DNA of 48,058 nucleotides, from positions 1-48,058 of the forward strand of contig CAYLUE010000005.1 of the NCBI GenBank assembly GCA_964386795.1. Direction: 5' to 3'. Origin of the DNA: TMED108 sp964386795 (GTDB lineage Bacteria > Fidelibacterota > Marinisomatia > Marinisomatales > TCS55). Shown piece by piece: positions 41,774 through 48,058 of the stretch (positions are counted from its first letter, which is position 1; each line of letters begins with the position of its first letter). The notes beneath the pieces are model-generated. The model saw only the letters and a list, made by a program, of their open reading frames with translations, was not told the origin of the DNA and searched no databases. Made by a program: the position numbers and the translations under genes.

Positions 41774-42970
41774 ATGAATATTGAAAAAATCCAAAAAAAA
41801 TCAGGGATAGTAGGTCGTTCTGATTCCATCAGGCAGGTGCTTGAAATGGTTGCTCAGGTTGCCCCTGTAGATATATCAGTACTGATAACAGGAGAATCAG
41901 GTACAGGTAAAGAAATTTTTGCTAAAGCAATTCATCAAAATAGTAAACGCAGTCATGAATCAATGGTAACTGTAAATTGTGGTGCGATCCCCGAAGGGAT
42001 AATTGAAAGTGAGTTATTTGGGCATAAAAAAGGCGCCTATACTGATGCCAAGGGTGATAGAAAAGGATATTTTGAAACGGCGAACAAAGGAACCATCTTC
42101 CTTGATGAAATTGGTGAGACCCCGCTAGAAACTCAAGTGAAGTTATTACGGGTAATTGAGAGCGGTGAGTTTATGCCGGTTGGTGAATCTAAGATAAAAA
42201 AGACTGATGTAAGAATTATTGCAGCCACAAATAAAGATCTATCCGAACTGGTTTCCAAAGGAAAATTTCGTCAGGATTTATTTTATAGGCTTAACACCGT
42301 TTCAATTAAGCTGCCATCGCTAAACGAACGCGTTGAAGATATCTCACTTTTAGTTGAGCGATTTGCGCTTGAGTTTACTCGAAATAATGATATGGTATAT
42401 CGCGGCTTCGTTCCTGAGGCAATTCGATCCATGAAAAATCATTTATGGAAAGGAAATATCAGGGAATTAAAAAACTTTGTAGAGAGCATCATTGTTCTTG
42501 AAAAAGGCGAGCGAATAACGAGCGAAATGGTTGCAATACAGCTTGGTAATAAGCAAAACGATGCTTCAAAAAACGATGCCTTACCTGTGCTGACCAATCA
42601 ACCCACTGATTCAGCAGAAAGGGAGCTAATTCTTAGACAGCTTTTTCTGCTTCGGCAAGATGTAGAATTTCTAAAACAGCTTGCAACCCCATCGCAATCT
42701 GCGCTTGGCAGTATCAATCCTCCCCTAATTGAAGCAGAGAATGATCCGATGGTATCTAATCTCCATATAGATGAAGATTCAGAATTTTTTATAAAAAATA
42801 GCTCAATTGGCGACATGACGATAGAAGATCTTGAAAAAGAAGCTATTATTAGAACGCTTAAATTCTTTAGTAATAATAGAAGGGCATCTGCCAAGTCATT
42901 AGGCATGAGCGAGCGTACGCTATATAGAAAAATTAATCAATACGGACTAGAGAGGAAGATTAAAAGCTGA
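41774..42970 (+). CDS. AAA+ transcriptional regulator of the sigma-54 type with altered GAFTGA loop
   Basis: A 398-residue regulator with an AAA+ domain (Walker A GESGTGKE at 40-47, Walker B IFLDEIGE ending about 115, sensor ATNKDLSELVSKGKFRQDLFYRL) and a C-terminal Fis-type helix-turn-helix (about 370-395; ASAKSLGMSERTLYRKINQY). There is no N-terminal receiver or PAS domain. In place of the GAFTGA loop that grips sigma-54 it reads GAYTDA (87-92), so it may act on another sigma factor or use a changed contact. A linker of about 90 residues (260-345) is low in order. It is eight bases after uvrB and overlaps lptE by one base. Confidence 0.88.
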   Translation: MNIEKIQKKSGIVGRSDSIRQVLEMVAQVAPVDISVLITGESGTGKEIFAKAIHQNSKRSHESMVTVNCGAIPEGIIESELFGHKKGAYTDAKGDRKGYFETANKGTIFLDEIGETPLETQVKLLRVIESGEFMPVGESKIKKTDVRIIAATNKDLSELVSKGKFRQDLFYRLNTVSIKLPSLNERVEDISLLVERFALEFTRNNDMVYRGFVPEAIRSMKNHLWKGNIRELKNFVESIIVLEKGERITSEMVAIQLGNKQNDASKNDALPVLTNQPTDSAERELILRQLFLLRQDVEFLKQLATPSQSALGSINPPLIEAENDPMVSNLHIDEDSEFFIKNSSIGDMTIEDLEKEAIIRTLKFFSNNRRASAKSLGMSERTLYRKINQYGLERKIKS

Positions 42971-43521
42971 TGCGGTATATTTTCTATTTATTTCAGGGCT
43001 GTTTTCTTAGCTCTTGTATGTATTATTCTTTAGCAGGAAGCATTCCACCGCACATAAATTCAGTAGCAATACCCATTGTAGAAAATCAAACTGCTGAATT
43101 TGGTATGAGTGAATCAGTAACTGAAAATTTATTAGCAAAATTTAATGAGGAAAATATCCTTCGTGTTACTGATGAGGAAAATGCATCATCGATATTGAAT
43201 GGTACAATCACTAGAGTAACCGATGCGCCATATACTTTTACGAAGCAAGAGGCGGTAACTGAATATCGATTTACGATACATATGAAAATTGAATGGTACG
43301 ATATTGTTAATGAAAAAATACTTCTCCAGAAAAGTTTTTCTGGATGGGGAGCCTATGGTTTATCTGGTGATATTAGCTCAGACGGCATAGACAATGATGG
43401 CGATGGGCTGATTGATTCAGAAGATAATGATGAATTTGGTGACCCCAGAGAATTTGCTACTACGGTAGCGGTAAATAAAATAGCAGAAGATGTTTTGAAT
43501 GAAATCATGACATCATGGTAA
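42970..43521 (+). CDS. lptE: LptE-like lipoprotein with calcium-type insert
   Basis: A 183-residue lipoprotein resembling LptE (DUF4835-like LPS-assembly lipoprotein), which plugs the LptD barrel. The lipobox is FLSSC with Cys16. The fold is visible in SVAIPIVENQTAE, SVTENLLAKFN and LNGTITRVTDAPYTFT, as in bacteroidete-type LptE. An insert at about 134-162 carries DNDGDGLID (141-149), a calcium-type loop not usual for LptE. It follows the AAA+ regulator by a TGATG overlap. Confidence 0.8.
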   Translation: MRYIFYLFQGCFLSSCMYYSLAGSIPPHINSVAIPIVENQTAEFGMSESVTENLLAKFNEENILRVTDEENASSILNGTITRVTDAPYTFTKQEAVTEYRFTIHMKIEWYDIVNEKILLQKSFSGWGAYGLSGDISSDGIDNDGDGLIDSEDNDEFGDPREFATTVAVNKIAEDVLNEIMTSW

Positions 43522-43548
43522 TCAATAATTAATCAAAGTAGATGATAA

Positions 43549-44838
43549 ATGAAAACAACAATTTCTGAATTAAAAAAATATGACGGTAAAGAAGTATCAT
43601 TGGATGGCTGGGTGTACAATATACGATCAATTGGCAAGATCTGGTTTTTAATCTTAAGAGATGGTACAGGATTAGTGCAGTGTGTTGTGGTTGATAAAGA
43701 GACCGATAAAACAACATTTGAATTAGAGAATACCTTAACTCAAGAGTCCTCTGTGACTATAGATGGAATTGTTAGGTCCGAACCGCGCTCTGTAGGAGGA
43801 TACGAGTTAGGCGTAACAAACATAACGATACATCAAATTGCTGATGAATATCCTATATCCCATAAAGAACATGGAGCTGATTTTTTAATGAGCAACAGAC
43901 ACCTTTGGCTGCGATCAAAAAATCAAAATGCTATATTAAAAATAAGACACCAAGCTATTAAAGCTACGCGCGATTTTTTTGATAATAATGGTTTTGTTTT
44001 AATGGATTCGCCAATCCTAACAGCAAACTCGGTTGAGGGGACCAGCACTCTTTTCGAATTAGACTATTTTGACCGTTCCGCTTATCTTACTCAAAGTGGA
44101 CAGCTTTATGGAGAGGCGAGCGCAATGGCGTTTGGAAAAATCTATGTTTTTGGGCCAACATTTCGCGCTGAAAAATCAAAAACCAGAAGGCATTTAACAG
44201 AATTCTGGATGGTAGAACCTGAAATGGCGTATTGTGATTTAAATGAGAATATGGATTGGGCAGAAAAGCATGTCAGTTACGTTGTGCAGTGGTGCCTTGA
44301 GCATTGCCAGGAAGAATTAAAAATTCTGGAGCGAGATATTAGCAAATTAGAAAAAACAATTCCCCCATTTCCTCGCATTACTTACGATGAAGCTGTAGAC
44401 ATATTAAAAAAACAAGGCGTTGACTTCAAGTATGGTAGTGATTTTGGTGGGGTGGATGAAACCGTGATTTCTGAAGAATTTGATCGCCCTGTAATGATTC
44501 ATCGCTGGCCATCTGAGATCAAGGCATTTTATATGAAGCGAGATCCTGAAAATGATAAGCTAGCGCTTGGAGTTGATATGATTGCCCCTGAAGGCTTTGG
44601 GGAGATTGTTGGTGGAGGCCAACGAGAAGATGATCATGATACGCTGCTATCAAGAATCAAAGAGCATAAATTACCCGTTGAGCCGTTTCAGTGGTATTTA
44701 GACCTTCGTAAATATGGGTCTGTACCGCATTCTGGTTATGGATTAGGAATTGAGAGAACGGTAGGCTGGATCTGCGGCACCAAGCATGTTAGAGAAACGA
44801 TTCCTTACCCAAGAACGATTTATAGAATAGAGCCTTAA
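43549..44838 (+). CDS. asnS: Asparaginyl-tRNA synthetase
   Basis: Charges tRNA-Asn. An N-terminal OB fold (about residues 15-105) is followed by the class II catalytic core: SPILTANSVEGTSTLFE, motif 2 FGPTFRAEKSKTRRHLTEFW with the MVEPEMAY that marks AsnRS, and motif 3 GYGLGIERTVGWICG. 429 residues is compact, shorter than E. coli AsnRS. Twenty-seven bases follow lptE and six precede nadE. Confidence 0.93.
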   Translation: MKTTISELKKYDGKEVSLDGWVYNIRSIGKIWFLILRDGTGLVQCVVVDKETDKTTFELENTLTQESSVTIDGIVRSEPRSVGGYELGVTNITIHQIADEYPISHKEHGADFLMSNRHLWLRSKNQNAILKIRHQAIKATRDFFDNNGFVLMDSPILTANSVEGTSTLFELDYFDRSAYLTQSGQLYGEASAMAFGKIYVFGPTFRAEKSKTRRHLTEFWMVEPEMAYCDLNENMDWAEKHVSYVVQWCLEHCQEELKILERDISKLEKTIPPFPRITYDEAVDILKKQGVDFKYGSDFGGVDETVISEEFDRPVMIHRWPSEIKAFYMKRDPENDKLALGVDMIAPEGFGEIVGGGQREDDHDTLLSRIKEHKLPVEPFQWYLDLRKYGSVPHSGYGLGIERTVGWICGTKHVRETIPYPRTIYRIEP

Positions 44839-44844
44839 ATACTA

Positions 44845-46464
44845 ATGAAAATTGGCATTTGTCAGATAAACCCTACTGTTGGTGCTATCAATAAAAATAA
44901 ACAACTAATATTAGATTATTATGATAAATCAATTTCCCGAGGTGCTGAATTAGTAGTTTTTCCTGAATTAGTTTTAACAGGATACCCTCCACAAGACCTT
45001 TTGCTTAGAGGCAGTTTTTTAACTCGCACTGCAGCCGCGCTTGATGAAATAGCAAGCCATACCTCAGTTCCAATGATTCTAGGAAGCACATTAGTTGAAA
45101 ATAATGATTTATTTAATTGCTCTTTTATCTGTGAAAATGGCAAAATATTAGGGCATTATAAAAAAATACTTCTTCCGACTTACGATGTTTTTGATGAGGA
45201 TAGGTATTTTAAAAGTGGTGATAAAACTAGCACTTTTGAATTGATGATTTCAGGTGAGTTAAAAAGAGTAGGTTTGCAAATTTGCGAAGACCTTTGGGAT
45301 CAAAATTATTCGATAGATCTTGCCGAGTCGATTAAAGATGCTAATGCCGATATGATCATTAATATTTCAGCATCTCCATTTGGCGATGATAGATTAATTG
45401 AGCGCTCCAATTTGATTCAAGAAAAAGTACAAAAAACCGGACTTCCATTCATCTATTGCAATCTAGTGGGCTCGCAAGATGAGCTGATCTTCGATGGGCA
45501 ATCTTTGGTATACGATCACGATGCAAACCTAATTGCAAAAGGTAAGGCATTTTCTGAAGATCTGTTGATTGTAGATTTTGAAGAAAGCAGTAAAATCGAA
45601 TTGAACGCTATGCAACGAGAAGAATCGCTTTATAGGGCGCTATCTCTTGGAGTAAAAGATTATTTTTCTAAAACTGGACACAGTCAGGCGGTTATAGGCT
45701 TAAGTGGAGGTATAGACTCTTGCTTGACCGCATGCGTTGCGGTAGAGGCTCTTGGTAGGGAAAATGTGCATGGAATTTCAATGCCATCAAAATTTTCTAG
45801 TGATCATAGCATCAGCGATGCTGAAATGCTTGCTAATAATATTGGTATTGATTATCGCGAGATTCCTATCCACACTATTGTTGAATCGTTTGAAGCATTA
45901 CTGGCGCCAGATTTGGATAAAGATAATATTGGAATTGCCGAAGAGAACATCCAATCGAGGATACGGGGAAGCATACTTATGGCTCTGTCAAACAAATATA
46001 ACTGGCTAGTGCTATCAACAGGAAATAAAACGGAACTAGCTATGGGATATTGTACTTTATATGGCGATATGAATGGTGGACTATCGGTTATATCGGATCT
46101 ATCCAAAGAAGATGTTTATAAACTATCAAGATGGATAAATGAAACATCAAAAGAAGCTGTTATTCCTGAAAATTCTATCAATAAAGCACCATCAGCAGAA
46201 CTTAGACCCGATCAAGTAGATCCATTTGATTATGATATAGTAAGTCCTTTAGTTTCTGCGTTGATAGATAACGAAAAATCACCTTCTGAATTGATTGACA
46301 ATGGAACCGATTCTGATTTGGTACAAAATATTTCAAAAAGAATTAGAATGAATGAATATAAAAGAAGACAAGCTGCTCCCGGACTACGCGTTACCTCAAA
46401 GGCTTTTGGTATGGGACGAAGGGTGCCTATCATAAATAAATTTGATGAGCTAAGTAATGATTAA
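44845..46464 (+). CDS. nadE: Glutamine-dependent NAD+ synthetase
   Basis: Final step of NAD synthesis. An N-terminal nitrilase-like glutaminase has the catalytic triad Glu41 (VFPELVLTGYPP), a Lys in GHYKKILLPTYDVFDEDRYF, and Cys in QICEDLWDQ. The C-terminal synthetase (about 270-539) carries the P-loop SGGIDSCLTACVA, STGNKTELAMGYCTLYGD and PSAELRPDQ. 539 residues matches the two-domain form. The stop overlaps the next gene by eight bases. Confidence 0.95.
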   Translation: MKIGICQINPTVGAINKNKQLILDYYDKSISRGAELVVFPELVLTGYPPQDLLLRGSFLTRTAAALDEIASHTSVPMILGSTLVENNDLFNCSFICENGKILGHYKKILLPTYDVFDEDRYFKSGDKTSTFELMISGELKRVGLQICEDLWDQNYSIDLAESIKDANADMIINISASPFGDDRLIERSNLIQEKVQKTGLPFIYCNLVGSQDELIFDGQSLVYDHDANLIAKGKAFSEDLLIVDFEESSKIELNAMQREESLYRALSLGVKDYFSKTGHSQAVIGLSGGIDSCLTACVAVEALGRENVHGISMPSKFSSDHSISDAEMLANNIGIDYREIPIHTIVESFEALLAPDLDKDNIGIAEENIQSRIRGSILMALSNKYNWLVLSTGNKTELAMGYCTLYGDMNGGLSVISDLSKEDVYKLSRWINETSKEAVIPENSINKAPSAELRPDQVDPFDYDIVSPLVSALIDNEKSPSELIDNGTDSDLVQNISKRIRMNEYKRRQAAPGLRVTSKAFGMGRRVPIINKFDELSND

Positions 46465-46888
46465 AAAGATAATTTTATTATCATTTTGTTTCGCATTGAT
46501 TCTTGGACAAAAAAAGTCTCCAGCTTCCTATTGGGAATCATTAGAAATGAAAGAGAAAGTTGCCTTTATTAATGGTGTTTATGCAACTGGAGCTAAGCTC
46601 AAATATCATCATAAACAAGAGATCAATAAACAGTATAATCAAAACCCGAGCTGGGTCGAGCCTTACTTTGTTGAAAGATTTTATGAAATAATTAATGAGC
46701 ATCGCTCAAAAAAAGCAGGCTACGATGTAAGCGTTATCGCCAAAGCATTGGATGCATTTTATTCTAATTATGATAATATGCAAATTCCCTTACTGGAAGC
46801 GCTAAGAATTGTTTCATTAGCTCAAGATGGTAAAACTGAAAAAGCAGACCTTTATTTAATCAAAGCCCAAAAAAGATATAAATATTAA
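46457..46888 (+). CDS. Small secreted protein (paralogue of the one at 10428)
   Basis: A 143-residue protein with a signal peptide (about residues 1-16, ends LILGQ), a Lys-rich start, then YWESLEMKEKVAFINGVY and a helical middle, ending in a Lys-rich tail. The match to the product at 10428-10868 is low but co-linear: YW then S/T-L, a charged segment, and a later D-A-L/F-Y-helix. No family recognised. It begins inside the end of nadE. Confidence 0.65.
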   Translation: MIKKIILLSFCFALILGQKKSPASYWESLEMKEKVAFINGVYATGAKLKYHHKQEINKQYNQNPSWVEPYFVERFYEIINEHRSKKAGYDVSVIAKALDAFYSNYDNMQIPLLEALRIVSLAQDGKTEKADLYLIKAQKRYKY

Positions 46889-46931
46889 TTCAAAGGCAAT
46901 AATAGTTTAATTCTGTTATTGAAATCATCAT

Positions 46932-48058
46932 ATGAAATCCATATACAATTTTATTTTATTCAATTTTATTCTAAGTACAATCTTTTCCCAAAATATTATC
47001 GTAGATAATAGCAAAGATTATAATGTCACCAATCAATACGCGAAATTTGATAGATATACTAAACATGGGGGTTTTGATAATTACAAATATGAAAATAAAG
47101 ACCGTATTTCTTTACCCGAAAATTTTCCCGTTGTAGGATCTACTTTTACGCTGGAAGCCATGACTTTCACCGCTGATATCAGCTTTGGGCAACACCAAAA
47201 AGTCATTGGTAGTGAAAATTGGAAAGGAAACTATTCACAAACATCGCCAAACATCACATTTTTAAATAAAAGTGAAATAAATTATGGTTTTAGCACTAAT
47301 GGTAATGACAGAATGAGATTGGCAACAAATGTTAGAAAACCTAACACGTGGCATCATGTTGCATTTACCTACGATGGTGACAAAGGAAGGCTGTACGTTG
47401 ACGGTGTTCAAGTAGATAGCACTAACAACCCAACCAAGTGGTCGGGAAAAGTTCCTGACGCTACTCCAATCGGTTTTATAGGTGCTCGTTTCAATGGAAA
47501 ATTGGATGAGGTGAGGGTCTGGAGCGTTGCTAGGACAGAAGCAGAGATTAAAGCAAATATGGAAACTTTAAGTGATGCAGGTGCAACAGGTCTTGTTGCT
47601 TATTACACGATGGATACAGATGATAATTTTAAAGTTATAGATCGATCCCCTAATGGGTTTCATGCTACGATAGATCATGCAGAAATTATGCAAGAATATT
47701 CTTCAGATTCTTGCTCTAAGCCAGATGGATCAGCTAGTTGTCCTTACCCCGATCTTTTGAGTGCTCTTGAGGCTGCACAAGGGGGACAAACAATTCTAAT
47801 GAAAGAAGGGCGCTACTCTGATCTTGCTTTCGCTGATTACATTAACCATTCTCCCTATACTAATAAATCTAAGATACGAGTTTTAGGCGAAAATGATAAA
47901 ACACTGATCGATGGGACTATAAATGTAAAAGCTACTTGGGAGCCATACAATTTGAATGGCCATTCGGTTTATAAGGCTGTATTAGATATGGGAGCAATAT
48001 CCAAAAAAGCTAAGACGTTCATAGATACAATTTATGGTGTTTTTGTGGATGACCGCTA
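46932..48058 (+). CDS. Secreted LamG / beta-helix surface protein, 3' end cut by window
   Basis: The frame is open from the ATG at 46932 through the window end, giving at least 375 residues. The signal peptide is about residues 1-20 (ends TIFSQ). A LamG-like jelly-roll domain (about 50-230) shows WHHVAFTYDGDKGRLYVDG and GKLDEVRVWSVARTEAEI. A Cys-flanked SCSKPDGSASCPYPD leads into a right-handed beta-helix start: ALEAAQGGQTILMKEGRY, SKIRVLGENDKTLIDG, then VYKAVLDMG and GVFVDDR, as seen in pectate-lyase-fold polysaccharide enzymes and surface glycan binders. It probably acts at the cell surface on polysaccharide. 43 bases separate it from the preceding gene. Confidence 0.85.
   Translation, partial: MKSIYNFILFNFILSTIFSQNIIVDNSKDYNVTNQYAKFDRYTKHGGFDNYKYENKDRISLPENFPVVGSTFTLEAMTFTADISFGQHQKVIGSENWKGNYSQTSPNITFLNKSEINYGFSTNGNDRMRLATNVRKPNTWHHVAFTYDGDKGRLYVDGVQVDSTNNPTKWSGKVPDATPIGFIGARFNGKLDEVRVWSVARTEAEIKANMETLSDAGATGLVAYYTMDTDDNFKVIDRSPNGFHATIDHAEIMQEYSSDSCSKPDGSASCPYPDLLSALEAAQGGQTILMKEGRYSDLAFADYINHSPYTNKSKIRVLGENDKTLIDGTINVKATWEPYNLNGHSVYKAVLDMGAISKKAKTFIDTIYGVFVDDR

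Noticed and set aside
1..48058. tRNA or rRNA genes
   Set aside because: I looked for T-loop GTTCGA/GTTCAA contexts with paired stems and for rRNA-like conserved blocks and saw none convincing.

Overview
This window is AT-rich, very densely packed bacterial DNA. It looks like a marine member of the FCB group, most plausibly Candidatus Marinimicrobia (Neomarinimicrobiota, SAR406). That assignment is an inference from combined features: an LPS-type outer membrane (Kdo transferase, GT9 glycosyltransferase, LptE, beta-barrel proteins), a secreted metalloprotease ending in a YPNPFN-type C-terminal sorting domain, DUF5683, Ca-loop repeats of the DxDGDG type, and many stop/start overlaps (TAATG, TGATG, ATGA). 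No rRNA, tRNA, CRISPR array, insertion sequence or prophage was seen, and no gene-free stretch exceeds 300 bases.

Layout. 1-3383 (+): the end of a threonine-dehydratase-family enzyme, an ornithine-cyclodeaminase-family enzyme, then umuD and umuC, all nearly touching. 3452-9324 (+): a secreted thioredoxin-like protein, a beta-barrel protein and an HMA metal-binding protein, then two TPR proteins flanking a methyltransferase. 9353-11053 (+): ispG, a small secreted protein and a membrane microprotein. 11055-13747 (-): a four-gene cassette with a HEFFH metalloprotease, a 40-residue membrane microprotein (too short for usual callers), an AMIN-like anchored protein and a small unknown. 13843-24270 (+): outer-membrane barrel, alaS, PPC protein, ridA, DUF5683 protein, NSS transporter, membrane protein, and a DnaQ-DinG fusion. 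24267-26408 (-): an M3 peptidase (dcp) split by one in-frame stop. 26544-29548 (+): hutH and guaB. 29551-29808 (-): rpsT.

30004-38833 (+) is a nine-gene run with gaps of 17 bases or less: a CRP-like regulator, meaB, tatC, polyprenyl diphosphate synthase, GT9 glycosyltransferase, waaA, a tandem ABC ATPase, pgsA and rimO. Much of it concerns the envelope: isoprenoid carrier, LPS core, phospholipid and Tat export. A perfect TGTGA-N6-TCACA palindrome lies upstream of the regulator. 38840-39678 (-): SnoaL-like lipoprotein and cupin. 39762-46888 (+): uvrB, an AAA+ regulator with an altered GAFTGA loop, lptE, asnS, nadE and a small secreted protein. 46932 to the end: a large secreted LamG/beta-helix protein that runs off the window.

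The observations most worth a second look are the TAA inside the M3 peptidase, the tandem ABC ATPase whose degenerate residues all map to one composite site, the minus-strand metalloprotease/microprotein cassette, the AAA+ regulator with GAYTDA, and the CRP-like factor with its matching operator. I did not find an obviously new defence or mobile system.
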